Below are positions 26,241 to 34,782 of a stretch of 64,000 nucleotides of DNA, one piece after another (positions within the stretch are counted from its first letter, which is position 1; each line of letters begins with the position of its first letter). The stretch spans positions 31,046 through 95,045 of the forward strand of contig CAVYYD010000012.1 of assembly GCA_963772645.1 (NCBI GenBank), given 5' to 3'. Below the pieces are notes generated by a model. That model saw only the letters and a program-made list of their open reading frames with translations. It did not search any database and had not been told where the DNA came from. The translations under genes and the position numbers were made by a program. The DNA is from DASSQJ01 sp963772645. Lineage in GTDB: Bacteria > Actinomycetota > Actinomycetes > Actinomycetales > Dermatophilaceae.

Positions 26241-26624
26241 TCAGTCCCGGTCGTCGGGCAGCACGAGGCTCAACGCCCAGGAGACCACCGAGATGACGAG
26301 CGCCGCCAGGATCGCGTCCCAGAAGAAGTGGTCGATCCTGAAGGCCAGGCCGAACACGCCGCTGATCCAGGCGACGAGCTCGAGCAGCAGCGCGTTGAGG
26401 ACCAGGAGGAAGAGCCCGAGCGTCAGGATGATGAACGGCAGCGAGAGCAGCTTGGCGATCGGCTTCACGACGGCGTTGACGAGGCCGAAGATCAGGGCGA
26501 CCAGGAGGATGGTCACGACGTTCTTGCTCGTGGACCCGCCCTCGCCGAGGTGCACGCCCTGGACCAGCCAGGCCGCGACCCACAGGGCGATGCCGTTGAC
26601 GACGACCCGGAGGATGAGGCTCAT
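26241..26624 (-). CDS. Phage holin family 4-type membrane protein (YvlD-like)
   Basis: A 127-residue protein with four hydrophobic helices, matching the PF04020-type family. RVVVNGIALWVAAWLVQGV opens it, then VTILLVALIFGLVNAVVKPI, LLSLPFIILTLGLFLLVLNA and a final helix ending in LPDDRD. The GLVNAVVKPIAKLLSLP motif is characteristic. Despite the family name these are chromosomal envelope proteins and no prophage genes are nearby. The function is not established. Confidence 0.82.
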   Translation of the reverse strand: MSLILRVVVNGIALWVAAWLVQGVHLGEGGSTSKNVVTILLVALIFGLVNAVVKPIAKLLSLPFIILTLGLFLLVLNALLLELVAWISGVFGLAFRIDHFFWDAILAALVISVVSWALSLVLPDDRD

Positions 26625-26724
26625 CACGGGCCTGATTGTGGCAGAGCGCCGGCCCACGCCCAAGCACCGCCGCCCGCCCGCGTGGACGGCCTCCGCTCGC
26701 CCCCGGCGCCCTAGAGTGGTCGCC

Positions 26725-27846
26725 ATGACCGACCCCGACGACGAGGGCGGCGTCACGGCGACCCCGGTGCGGCTGCGCTCGGCCCTGGCCGCCCTGCCCG
26801 CGTACGCGCCCGGACGCCCCGCCGCTGCCCGCCCCGGCCTCACCGCGTACAAGGTGAGCAGCAACGAGAACCCGTACCCGCCGCTGCCCAGCGTCCTGGA
26901 CGCCGTCCGGGACGCCGCCGGCGCGATGAACCGCTACCCCGACATGGCGGTCACGGCGCTCACCGAGGTCCTCGCCGCGCGGCTCGAGGTGCCGGCAGCC
27001 CGGATCTCCACCGGGCCCGGGTCGGTCGGGGTGCTCGACCAGCTGGTCCGGGCGACCTGCGACGACGGTGACGAGGTCGTCTTCGCCTGGCGCTCCTTCG
27101 AGGCCTACCCCATCCTCACCACGCTCGCCGGCGCGAGGCCGGTGATGGTGCCACTGGCCCCCGGCGCACGCCACGACCTCGACGCGATGGCGGCCGCGGT
27201 GACCGACCGAACCCGCCTGGTGCTCGTCTGCACCCCGAACAACCCGACCGGGACCAGCGTGGGTGCCGCCGAGCTCGAGGCGTTCCTCGACCGGGTCCCC
27301 GAGCACGTGCTCGTCGTCCTCGACGAGGCCTACCTCGAGTTCGTCACCGCCGCCGACGCGCCCGACGCCATGGCCGTGCACCGGGCCCGGCCCAACGTCG
27401 TCGTGCTCCGCACCTTCTCCAAGGCCTACGGCCTGGCCGGGCTGCGGGTGGGCTACGCGGTCGCGCACGAGCCGGTGGCGGATGCGCTGCGCAGGTCCGC
27501 CCTGCCGTTCGGGGTCAACTCCCTCGCCCAGGTGGCGGCGGTGGCCTCGCTGGAAGCCGCCGACGAGCTCGAGGTGCGGGTCAAGGAGCTCGTGGCCGAG
27601 CGCGAACGCGTCGTCGCCGCGCTGCGCGACCAGGGCTGGGAGCTGCCCGACCAGCAGGCCAACTTCGTCTGGTTCCCGCTCGGTGAGGACACCCCGGCGT
27701 TCGCCGCGGCGTGCGAGGAGTCGGGCCTCACCGTGCGGCCGTACGGCACCGACGGGGTGCGGGCGACGGTGGCCGAGCGCGCGGCCAACGACCGGCTCGT
27801 CGAGGTCGCGGGCCGCTTCCGCCGGACGGAGCGCTCCGGCGGCTGA
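26725..27846 (+). CDS. Histidinol-phosphate/aromatic aminotransferase family protein
   Basis: A fold-type I PLP aminotransferase of 373 residues. It has the HisC-like start TAYKVSSNENPYPPLPSV, the CTPNNPTGTSV motif, the PLP Asp in VVLDEAYLEFV, the Schiff-base lysine in RTFSKAYGLAGLRVGYA, and the C-terminal VRPYGTDGVRATV. It could be histidinol-phosphate or aromatic amino-acid aminotransferase; the absence of other his genes here favours a secondary, aromatic-type role. The ATG at 26725 starts an N-terminal region matching the family length. The downstream epimerase gene starts three bases after its stop. Confidence 0.85.
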   Translation: MTDPDDEGGVTATPVRLRSALAALPAYAPGRPAAARPGLTAYKVSSNENPYPPLPSVLDAVRDAAGAMNRYPDMAVTALTEVLAARLEVPAARISTGPGSVGVLDQLVRATCDDGDEVVFAWRSFEAYPILTTLAGARPVMVPLAPGARHDLDAMAAAVTDRTRLVLVCTPNNPTGTSVGAAELEAFLDRVPEHVLVVLDEAYLEFVTAADAPDAMAVHRARPNVVVLRTFSKAYGLAGLRVGYAVAHEPVADALRRSALPFGVNSLAQVAAVASLEAADELEVRVKELVAERERVVAALRDQGWELPDQQANFVWFPLGEDTPAFAAACEESGLTVRPYGTDGVRATVAERAANDRLVEVAGRFRRTERSGG

Positions 27847-27849
27847 CCG

Positions 27850-28902
27850 GTGCGCATCCTCCTCACCGGCGCGGCCGGTTTCATCGGCACGGCGACCTGG
27901 ACGCTGCTCGTCGCGGAGGGCCACGAGGTCGTCGCCGTCGACCTGCTCCTCCCCGAGGCGCACGCAGCGGCCACCCGGGACCGGCCGCCGCCGGGGGTGC
28001 ACGTGCTCGACGTCCGGTCGGCCGGCCGCTGGACGGACCTGCTCCAGGGAGTCGACGTCGTCCTCCACCTCGCGGCGATGGTCGGGGCCGGGACGAGCGC
28101 GGCCGACCTGCCGCTCTACGCCGGCCACAACGACCTGGGCACCGCGGCGCTGCTGGCCGGGATGCACGCCGGCGGGGTGACCCGCCTGGTCCAGGCATCC
28201 TCGATGGTGGTCTACGGGGAGGGGCGCTACACCTGCCCGGAGCACGGCACGGTGGCGCCGGGGCCGCGCAGCGCCGCGGCCCTCGGCCGCGGGGAGTTCG
28301 ACACCCCGTGCCCGGGCTGCGGCAGGCCGCTCGACTGGGCGCTCGTCGAGGAGTCGGCGCCGCTGGACCCGAGGTCGAGCTATGCCGCGAGCAAGGTCGC
28401 CCAGGAGCACTACGCCACCGCGTGGGTCCGGCAGGCGCCCGGCGCGGCGGTCTCGCTGCGCTACCACAACGTCTACGGCCCCGGGATGCCGCGGGACACC
28501 CCGTACTCGGGGGTCGCGGCGATGTTCCGTTCCTCGCTGGAGCGGGGCGAGCCGCCGACCGTCTTCGAGGACGGCCGGCAGATGCGCGACTTCGTGCACG
28601 TCGAGGACGTCGCCCGGGCCAACCTCGCCGCGGCGCGGGCCGTCGGCGGGTACGACGCCGGCCGCCACGAGGCGTACAACGTCTGCTCCGGCACCCCGGT
28701 CTCGATCGGTGAGGTGGCCCGGTTCGTCGCGTCCGGGGCCGGGTCGGCACTCCCGCCGCGGGTCACCGGTCGCTACCGGCTCGGGGACGTCCGGCACGTC
28801 GTCGCCTCACCGCGCCGGGCCCGCGACGAGCTCGGTTTCGTCGCCGAGGTCGCCCCGGACGGGGGGCTGGCTGCGTTCGCGACCGCCCCCCTCCGAGCCT
28901 GA
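27850..28902 (+). CDS. NAD-dependent epimerase/dehydratase with Cys/His insert
   Basis: A 350-residue extended SDR probably acting on a nucleotide sugar. The NAD-binding motif GAAGFIG is near residues 7-13, and the catalytic Y-x3-K is Tyr178-Lys182 (SYAASK). Between strand 5 and the active site there is an insert with Cys129, His132, Cys154 and Cys157 (YTCPEHG and TPCPGCG), which looks like a zinc knuckle. The C-terminal RDFVHVEDVARANLAA and EAYNVCSGTPVSIGE fit sugar epimerases. GTG start. It is unlike the galE of this window; the sugar is unknown, but GT2 and DUF2064 genes lie a few kb away. Confidence 0.8.
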   Translation: MRILLTGAAGFIGTATWTLLVAEGHEVVAVDLLLPEAHAAATRDRPPPGVHVLDVRSAGRWTDLLQGVDVVLHLAAMVGAGTSAADLPLYAGHNDLGTAALLAGMHAGGVTRLVQASSMVVYGEGRYTCPEHGTVAPGPRSAAALGRGEFDTPCPGCGRPLDWALVEESAPLDPRSSYAASKVAQEHYATAWVRQAPGAAVSLRYHNVYGPGMPRDTPYSGVAAMFRSSLERGEPPTVFEDGRQMRDFVHVEDVARANLAAARAVGGYDAGRHEAYNVCSGTPVSIGEVARFVASGAGSALPPRVTGRYRLGDVRHVVASPRRARDELGFVAEVAPDGGLAAFATAPLRA

Positions 28903-28926
28903 CCCGGCCTGACCGGGCCTGACCGG
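28897..28926 (+). repeat. Three 10-bp tandem units at a convergent gene junction
   Basis: GCCTGACC(C/G)G is repeated three times, the first copy containing the epimerase stop codon. Adjacent CCCGG/CCGGG segments can pair, so the stretch may act as a weak terminator between the convergent epimerase and FAD oxidase genes. No T-run follows. Confidence 0.4.
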
Positions 28927-28948
28927 GTCCGTCCCGGCGGTGCCCCCG

Positions 28949-30358
28949 TCAGCCGACCAGGGCGTGGCCGAACCGGAACAGGTTGTCGGGGTCGACGGCG
29001 TGCTTGACCCGCAGCAGCCGGGCGTGGTCCTCGGGCTGCCACAGTGCGGCCAGCTCGGCCGGGGTGGCGTCGCCGACGAGCGTCGCGAGCGCCGTCCCGG
29101 TCGACCACGGAGCCGTCGCCGCGTGGACGCGCTCCCCGGCCGCCACGACGGCCGGGCCGACCGGTGGGGCCAGGACCCCGAGGGTGAAGAGGCTGTAGGC
29201 CCCCTCGCGGCCGGGAACGGCGTTCGGCGGCGCCGCGGGGCGGGCCACGGCGCCGCCCATGAGTCGCAGCTCGACCATGACGAGCTCCGGGCTGCGGCCC
29301 GGCCCGGCCGCCTCGAGGATCGCCTCGACCGCCGGCGCGGGGAGCTCGCGCACCAGCGACCCCTTCTCCCACGTCGGCATCGGGTCGGTCGGGTCCTGGT
29401 GGATGACGTCGACCATCGAGGACGGGATGCGGGACACGCCGTCGACGAGGACCGTGCCCGCCTCGCGCATCGGCGCCAGCAGCCCGGCCGCCTCCTCGTC
29501 GGTGCCGTCGAGGGCGAAGCGCAGCATGACGACGTACTGGCCGCGCAGTGGTTCGGGGACGGTCGGCAGCGGCGGAAGGTTGACGAGGGCGACCGAGGTG
29601 CTCGCGGTCTCCGGCAGCGTCGCCGACCAGGTCCGGAAGGAGTGGAGCACCGACGCCGCGCTCTCCCCGGCGAAGACCAGGGCGCCGGCGTGCAGGGTCG
29701 GGACCGGGACGAGCTCCACCTCGAGCGCGGTGACGACCCCGAAGTTGCCCTTGCCGCCCCGGACCGCCCAGAAGAGGTCCGCCTCGGTGCTCGCGTCGAC
29801 CCGGCGCAGGCGCCCGTCTGCGGTGACCAGCTCGAGGGAGCGCACCCGGTCGGCCCCGAAGCCGTACCGGCGGCTCAGCGGTCCGAGGCCGCCGCCGAGG
29901 CAGAAGCCGATGACGCCCACCCCGGTCGAGGAGCCGGTGACCGCCGTGAGCCCGTGCGGTTCGGCCGCGGCGAGGACCTCGGCCCACCGGGCGCCGCCGG
30001 TCACCCGGGCGAGCCGGCGCTCGGCGTCGACGGACACCGAGGACATCCCTCCGGTCGTGACGAGGACCGCCGCCCCCTCGACCGGGCGGATCGCGCCGTG
30101 GCCGGTGGCGTGCACGGCGAGCGGGAGGCCGCGCCGGGCGGCCCAGCTCACGGCCGCGACGACGTCCCGCGGACCGAGGGCGGCCACGACCACCTCGGGC
30201 CGGTGCCGCACGGCGAGGTTGAACGTGGCGACCTCCTCGTCGTAGCCGGGGTCGCCGGGAACGAGCACCGGCCCGGTGAGCGAGCGGCGGAGCTCGTCGA
30301 GCCCGTGGTCGGCCGCGGCCGGCCGCGGGTGGCCGGGCCGGGTGGGGGTGGTGGTCAT
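28949..30358 (-). CDS. FAD-binding oxidoreductase (berberine-bridge-like, PCMH domain)
   Basis: A 469-residue flavin oxidase. The PCMH-type FAD domain shows RPEVVVAALGPRDVVAAVSW, LAVHATGHG (the usual site of covalent FAD-His attachment), VTGGARWAEVL, GSSTGVGVIGFCLGGGLGPL and AVRGGKGNFGVVTALEVEL. The C-terminal BBE domain ends DPDNLFRFGHAL. The substrate could be a sugar, alcohol or secondary metabolite. AGGAGG six bases before the ATG at 30358 fixes the start. It is divergent from a LysR gene 121 bases away that probably regulates it. Confidence 0.88.
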   Translation of the reverse strand: MTTTPTRPGHPRPAAADHGLDELRRSLTGPVLVPGDPGYDEEVATFNLAVRHRPEVVVAALGPRDVVAAVSWAARRGLPLAVHATGHGAIRPVEGAAVLVTTGGMSSVSVDAERRLARVTGGARWAEVLAAAEPHGLTAVTGSSTGVGVIGFCLGGGLGPLSRRYGFGADRVRSLELVTADGRLRRVDASTEADLFWAVRGGKGNFGVVTALEVELVPVPTLHAGALVFAGESAASVLHSFRTWSATLPETASTSVALVNLPPLPTVPEPLRGQYVVMLRFALDGTDEEAAGLLAPMREAGTVLVDGVSRIPSSMVDVIHQDPTDPMPTWEKGSLVRELPAPAVEAILEAAGPGRSPELVMVELRLMGGAVARPAAPPNAVPGREGAYSLFTLGVLAPPVGPAVVAAGERVHAATAPWSTGTALATLVGDATPAELAALWQPEDHARLLRVKHAVDPDNLFRFGHALVG

Positions 30359-30479
30359 GTCGTCCTCCTGGGTCCGCGGCCCCGGGTGGGCCGTCCGAGG
30401 ACAGGCTCGCCGGGGCGCCGCGGCCGGGTCCACGAGAAATCCGCTCACGGCCGGGAGGCAGCGCCTAACATCGCAGGTC

Positions 30480-31370
30480 ATGGAGCTGCGCCAGCTGCGC
30501 TACTTCGTCACCGTCGCCGAGACGCTGCACTTCGGCCGGGCGGCCGAGCAGCTGCACCTCGCGACGCCGTCGCTGAGCCAGCAGGTGCGGGTGCTCGAGC
30601 GCGACCTCGGTGTCCGGCTGCTGGACCGGTCGAGTGCCGGGGTGGCGCTCACCGCAGCGGGAGCGGAGCTGCTGCCGCTGGCCCGGCGCGTCCTGGCGGC
30701 GGCCGACGAGGTCTCGGACGCCGCCCGTCGCCACGCCCAGGGCCGGGTGAGCGTGCTGCGGCTCGGCTTCATCGCCTTCTCGCTCACCACCCGCACCCGG
30801 GGGCTGCTCACCGAGTACGGTCGCGCCGCCCCGACCGTGACGGTCCGGCTGCGCCAGTACGAGTGGGACGACCCGGCGGCGGGGCTGCTGACCGGCGACT
30901 CCGACGCCGCCTTCGTCCGCCCGCCGTTCCGGGGCGCGGAGCGGCTTCACCTGCTCGAGCTGGCCCGCGAACGGCTGCTCGTCGTCCTCTCCGAGGGCCA
31001 CCCGCTGGCGGCCCGGGCCTCCGTCGGCCTCGAGGAGCTGCTGGCCGAGCCGTGGTTGGAGTCCGCGGACGTCACCGACCCCGAGTTCGCCGACTTCTGG
31101 TACCTGCGCTCCCGGCGCGGTGGCTCCGGGCGGGTGGTGTCGCAGGCCGCGACGGTCGAGGAGTGGCTGGCCTCGGTCGCCCTGGGGCGCGGGCTGAACC
31201 TCGTGCCGCGGAGCCTGGCCGAGGGCTACCGGCGCCCCGGGCTCGCCTTCGTGCCGGTGGCCGACGAGGAGGCGCGCTCCCCCCTCGTCCTCGCCTGGCC
31301 GCGCGAGGACCCCGCGCCGGCCGCCGTCGACCTGGCCCGGTTCTGCGCGGCGCGCGGCGCCGGGTCCTGA
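30480..31370 (+). CDS. LysR-family transcriptional regulator
   Basis: A 296-residue LysR regulator. The winged-helix domain is intact at the N-terminus: ELRQLRYFVTVAETLHFGRA, then LHLATPSLSQQVRVLERDLG and a wing ending VRLLDRSSAGVALTAAG. The rest is a periplasmic-binding-like co-inducer domain. The ATG at 30480 gives the canonical MELRQLRYF start. It is transcribed divergently from the FAD oxidase gene, the usual arrangement for a LysR protein and its target, with a shared promoter region of 121 bp. Confidence 0.93.
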   Translation: MELRQLRYFVTVAETLHFGRAAEQLHLATPSLSQQVRVLERDLGVRLLDRSSAGVALTAAGAELLPLARRVLAAADEVSDAARRHAQGRVSVLRLGFIAFSLTTRTRGLLTEYGRAAPTVTVRLRQYEWDDPAAGLLTGDSDAAFVRPPFRGAERLHLLELARERLLVVLSEGHPLAARASVGLEELLAEPWLESADVTDPEFADFWYLRSRRGGSGRVVSQAATVEEWLASVALGRGLNLVPRSLAEGYRRPGLAFVPVADEEARSPLVLAWPREDPAPAAVDLARFCAARGAGS

Positions 31371-31379
31371 CCGGGGTCC

Positions 31380-32777
31380 TCACCAGACGGTGCGGACGAG
31401 GTGCTGCAGGAGCAGCGCGGCCACTCCCTGCCCGACGAGGGCCCACCGGTGCCACCGGACCGGCAGCCAGGGGAGCGAGAGCAGCAGCCACGGCACGAAC
31501 GGCAGCCAGATCCGTTCCACCTCGGCCTTGCTCATCAGGGAGAGGTCGGCGACGGCGACCATCGCGACCCCGGCGAGGACGAGCGAGCCCACCGGGTCCA
31601 CCAGCCTTCCCCGGCTGGTCGCCGCCGCGGCGACCAGCCGGGGAAGGCCGGCTCCCAGCCCGGCGGCGAGCCCCGGCCCGGCGCACACGAGGAGCGCCGC
31701 GAGGTTGCCGACGACCCAGTACCAGGCCGGGCGGTGGCTCGCGATGCCGACCCAGTAGCGCTCCCGCAGCACCGGGTACGCCTCCCACCACGCGAAGCCC
31801 AGGGCCGCGAACGCCAGCACCACCGCGAGCGCGACCCCGGCAGCCGCCGTGCCCACCGCCACGCGCCGCCGTGCCGGCCCGGGGCCCACGACGAGCACGG
31901 CGAGCGCGAGGAGGGCGAGCAGGACGAGCCCGTAGGACTCCATGAGGCACCAGCCGAGGAGCAGCCCGGCGAGGACCGCGAGCGCCCAGCGCTGCAGCCC
32001 CCCGCCAGCCCGGAGCGCGCCCGCCAGCGCGGCCGCGCCCCAGGCCGCGGTCGCCGCGAACAGGGCGTCGGCGGAGACGGCCATGAGCACCGCCGACGGA
32101 CCGAGCACGAGGAAGGGGAGCGCGGCCCGCGCGGCCGGACGGGCCCCGAGCCGGTCGAGGGTGACCGCGACCGCGGCCGGCACGCTCGCGCCGACCGCGA
32201 CGACGACGAGCCCGCTCGCCAGCCAGGACCCGAGCCCGAGCCGGACCAGCGCGACGAACCCGAGCACCGCCCCCGGCGGGTGGCCGGCCAGGTGCACGGC
32301 AAGGTGGTCGGGCCGGTCGAACGGGACTCGCTCGACGTAGGTCCGCAGGAACGTCCCGACGTCGTCCACCTGCCGGGCGCTCTGGAGGTACTCGGTCCCG
32401 CTGTCGAGGACGCGGCCCAGCCCCGGCACGCCGTCGACGAGGGCGAGCGCGACCATCCAGGTCACGGCGAAAACCCAGGAGAGCGCCAGCGCCCCACCCC
32501 AGCGCAGCCGGCCGGCCCGCGCCCGGAGCGCCGGCACCCCCGCCGCGACGACGAGCGTCGCCGCGACGAGGCTGCTCGGGCCGTACCGCAGCATCCAGTC
32601 GCCGAGCAACGGTGCGGCGGACCCGGCCGCGACGTCGACGCCGGTGAGGGCCGGCACGACGGCCGCGACGGCGACGAGGCCCAGACCGGCCACCAGCCCC
32701 CACGCCGCGCGCCGTCCCCGGCCGTCCACGTCCCGGGCCCGCGGGGCGTGCGCCGGCGTCCCGGGTGCCGTGGCCAT
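31380..32777 (-). CDS. Multispanning membrane protein, possible GT-C-type glycosyltransferase
   Basis: A 465-residue membrane protein with about eleven hydrophobic segments. After the second helix pair, a probable extracytoplasmic loop carries RTYVERVPFDRPDHLAVHLA then GHPPGAVLGF, and an acidic SKAEVERIWLPF lies near the end. The layout recalls membrane mannosyl- or arabinosyltransferases of actinomycetes, but no diagnostic DD motif is clear, so the enzymatic call is tentative. Its neighbours on the sugar side (GT2, DUF2064, L,D-transpeptidase) suggest an envelope role. It contains a 45-bp perfect palindrome. Confidence 0.6.
   Translation of the reverse strand: MATAPGTPAHAPRARDVDGRGRRAAWGLVAGLGLVAVAAVVPALTGVDVAAGSAAPLLGDWMLRYGPSSLVAATLVVAAGVPALRARAGRLRWGGALALSWVFAVTWMVALALVDGVPGLGRVLDSGTEYLQSARQVDDVGTFLRTYVERVPFDRPDHLAVHLAGHPPGAVLGFVALVRLGLGSWLASGLVVVAVGASVPAAVAVTLDRLGARPAARAALPFLVLGPSAVLMAVSADALFAATAAWGAAALAGALRAGGGLQRWALAVLAGLLLGWCLMESYGLVLLALLALAVLVVGPGPARRRVAVGTAAAGVALAVVLAFAALGFAWWEAYPVLRERYWVGIASHRPAWYWVVGNLAALLVCAGPGLAAGLGAGLPRLVAAAATSRGRLVDPVGSLVLAGVAMVAVADLSLMSKAEVERIWLPFVPWLLLSLPWLPVRWHRWALVGQGVAALLLQHLVRTVW
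31604..31648. repeat. 45-bp perfect palindrome inside a coding region
   Basis: Two 22-bp arms, 31604-31625 and 31627-31648, are exact reverse complements around a single central C. On the minus strand they code for part of the GLPRLVAAAATSRGRL loop of the membrane protein. It could form a very stable cruciform or RNA hairpin. Confidence 0.8.
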
Positions 32778-32832
32778 CCCCCAAGGATGCCGTGCCCGGC
32801 ATCCCCGGCACCCGGCCGCCTAGGGTTCCCGC

Positions 32833-33501
32833 GTGGACCCGATCTGCGACCTCGTGCTGCCGTGCCGCGACGAGGCGGCCGCCCTGCCCGCCGTGGTCGC
32901 CGCCGTGCCGGACGGGTTCCGCGTCCTCGTCGTCGACAACGGCTCGACGGACGGGACCGCCGACGTCGCCCGCTCGCTCGGCGTCACCGTCGTCCACGAG
33001 CCCAGGGCCGGCTACGGCGCCGCGGTCCAGGCCGGCGTCGAGGCGGCCACCGCGGAGTACCTCGCGGTGCTCGACGGCGACGGCTCGATGGACCCCCGCG
33101 ACCTGCTGCCGCTCCTCGACGACGTCCGGGCCGGGCGGGCCGCCATGGCCTGTGGGCGCCGCCGGCCGGCCACCCGGGGAGCCTGGCCGTGGCACGCCCG
33201 CCTCGGCAACGCCGTGGTCCTCGCGTGGCTGCGCCGTCGCACCGGGCTCCCGGTCCGCGACATCGCCCCGGCGCGGGTGTGCCGCCGGGCCGACCTGCTC
33301 GCCCTCGGGGTCGAGGACCGCCGCTTCGGGTACCCGGTCGAGCTCCTCGTGCGCGCCCGGCGGGCCGGCTGGGTGCTCACCGAGCGCGACATCGCCTACC
33401 GGCCGCGGGCCGCGGGGACCCGCTCGAAGGTGTCGGGGTCGGTGCGGGGCACGCTGCGAGCCGGGCGCGACTTCGCCCGGGTCCTCGCCCGGTACTCCTG
33501 A
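32833..33501 (+). CDS. Family 2 glycosyltransferase
   Basis: A 222-residue GT-A fold transferase. CDLVLPCRDEAAALPAVVAA opens it, followed by the nucleotide-binding VVDNGSTDGTADVARSLG, the VVHEPRAGYGAAVQAGVEAA block, and the D-x-D-like LDGDGSMDP. The later segment with LPVRDIAPARVCRRADLL fits the TIGR04283-like short family. There is no membrane helix, so it acts in the cytosol. The GTG start at 32833 directly precedes the DPICDLVLP strand. A DUF2064 partner gene lies 1.3 kb downstream; these two families often occur together. Confidence 0.85.
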   Translation: MDPICDLVLPCRDEAAALPAVVAAVPDGFRVLVVDNGSTDGTADVARSLGVTVVHEPRAGYGAAVQAGVEAATAEYLAVLDGDGSMDPRDLLPLLDDVRAGRAAMACGRRRPATRGAWPWHARLGNAVVLAWLRRRTGLPVRDIAPARVCRRADLLALGVEDRRFGYPVELLVRARRAGWVLTERDIAYRPRAAGTRSKVSGSVRGTLRAGRDFARVLARYS

Positions 33502-33518
33502 GCGGGACGACCTCCGGC

Positions 33519-34607
33519 TCAGCCCTTGATGACGAGCAGCGGGTTCCGCGCCGGGTCCATCCAGCGGATCGTGTCGGTGAGCTCGCCGCGGTTGGAGAGT
33601 CCGACGCAGCCGAGGGTGTGGCCCCCCGCCGGGGTGTAGTGGAGGAAGAAGCCGGCGCCCGACCCGCCGCCGGTCCGCTTCGGGTCGGCGTAGTTGTAGC
33701 CGAAGACCGCCGCCTGCCGGTACTGCCCCGTCGTGTTGGTGATGTAGCTCATGAGGTGCTCGGAGTCGTCGGCGACCGGCTGCGGGAGCGAGCAGTCCTC
33801 GCGCCACCGGTTGTAGTCCGGCTGGTCGGGGGCCTCGATCCACCACGAGCAGGCGGTCGCCGTGCGGTACGGCATCCTCGTGCCCGGGTTGCCCTGGCCG
33901 AAGGCGAAGACGATCGGCCACGTGCCGATCGGCGTCTGGTACCCACCGGCGTGGGTCTGGGTGGCGGGAACCGTGCCGTTGATGCCGAACGCCGCCGACG
34001 AGGACGCCCCCACCCGCACCCAGCGCGAGCCGTCCCACTGGTAGCGCGCCCAGGTGCCCTGGGTGCCGCTCGTGCGGTCGGCGACCATCACCTGGGTCGA
34101 GGTCCGGAAGGACACGCTCGTCCCGGGAGCGTAGGGGGATGTCGGGGCCGCGGTGGCCGTCGGCGGGGGGCTGGGACGAGGGGCCCGGGTCGGCGTCGCG
34201 GTCCGGGTCGGCCTGCCGGTCGAGGTGGGGACCAGGACCGGGCCGGTGAGCCTGAGCACCTGCCCGACACGGACGAGGGCCGGGTCCGTGATGCCGTTGA
34301 TCCCGGCCAGGTGCTCCCAGGACATGCCGAACCGCGCGGCCACGAGGGCGAGGGTGTCGCCGCTGCGGACCCGGTAGGTCGTCGGTGACGGGCTCGGCGT
34401 GCGGGTCGGGGACGGGGTCGCGGTCACCGAGGGGCGCGGCGACGCCGCCGCGGTCGGGGTGGCCGGTGCCGGCGAGGTCGGCGCGGGAGGCATCGCCGCG
34501 ACCCGGGTGCCGCACGCACCGAGCGCCAGCGCGGCTGCCAGGGCCGCGAGGGGGAGCGCCCGGTGGGAGCGGGCCGGGCGTACCGGCTGGGGGTCTCGGG
34601 GTGCCAC
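33519..34607 (-). CDS. Lipoprotein with LysM and L,D-transpeptidase catalytic domain
   Basis: A 362-residue predicted lipoprotein: signal helix LPLAALAAALALGAC with a lipobox-like LGAC, then a Pro/Thr/Ser-rich spacer. A LysM domain follows (TYRVRSGDTLALVAARFGMS to VRVGQVLRLTG), then a second Pro-rich spacer. The C-terminal YkuD-like catalytic domain has the terminal nucleophile motif HTLGCVGLSNRGE, with the active Cys in GCVG, and an upstream HYTPAGG. It would cross-link peptidoglycan (3-3 bonds) or anchor proteins outside the membrane. GTG at 34607 is chosen because it precedes the signal peptide closely; the longer frame upstream is repetitive. Confidence 0.85.
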   Translation of the reverse strand: MAPRDPQPVRPARSHRALPLAALAAALALGACGTRVAAMPPAPTSPAPATPTAAASPRPSVTATPSPTRTPSPSPTTYRVRSGDTLALVAARFGMSWEHLAGINGITDPALVRVGQVLRLTGPVLVPTSTGRPTRTATPTRAPRPSPPPTATAAPTSPYAPGTSVSFRTSTQVMVADRTSGTQGTWARYQWDGSRWVRVGASSSAAFGINGTVPATQTHAGGYQTPIGTWPIVFAFGQGNPGTRMPYRTATACSWWIEAPDQPDYNRWREDCSLPQPVADDSEHLMSYITNTTGQYRQAAVFGYNYADPKRTGGGSGAGFFLHYTPAGGHTLGCVGLSNRGELTDTIRWMDPARNPLLVIKG

Positions 34608-34620
34608 GCGCGGGCCTTCC

Positions 34621-34644
34621 GTGGTCGTGGTCGTGGTCGTGGTC
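34621..34644 (+). repeat. GTGGTC hexanucleotide tandem repeat
   Basis: Four perfect GTGGTC units, followed by one degenerate GTGGCC, lie just upstream of the transpeptidase start. If translation began further upstream in the same frame they would encode a poly-Thr run. Confidence 0.75.
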
Positions 34645-34782
34645 GTGGCCGGGGCGCGGGCCCTGCCACCGTGCCGGTCGCCCGTGAGGCTACCCGAGCG
34701 GTGCGTGCGGCGCCCGGACGTCACGAGGACGTAAGGCCCGGCCACCTGCCGGCACCCGCGAGGTCCACCTAGCGTCGAGGGC

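Noticed and set aside
26241..26624. Prophage signal from the holin-type protein
   Set aside because: The PF04020-type family is chromosomal in many bacteria, and no phage structural, lysis or integrase genes are nearby.
24775..28797. A very long open minus-strand frame (about 1340 codons) across cydA, galE and the epimerase
   Set aside because: Its composition is Arg/Gly/Pro-rich with no recognisable domain, and it lies out of frame or antisense to clear genes. Stop-free shadow frames are expected at this GC content; the same applies to other long antisense frames, such as at 36 kb and 49 kb.
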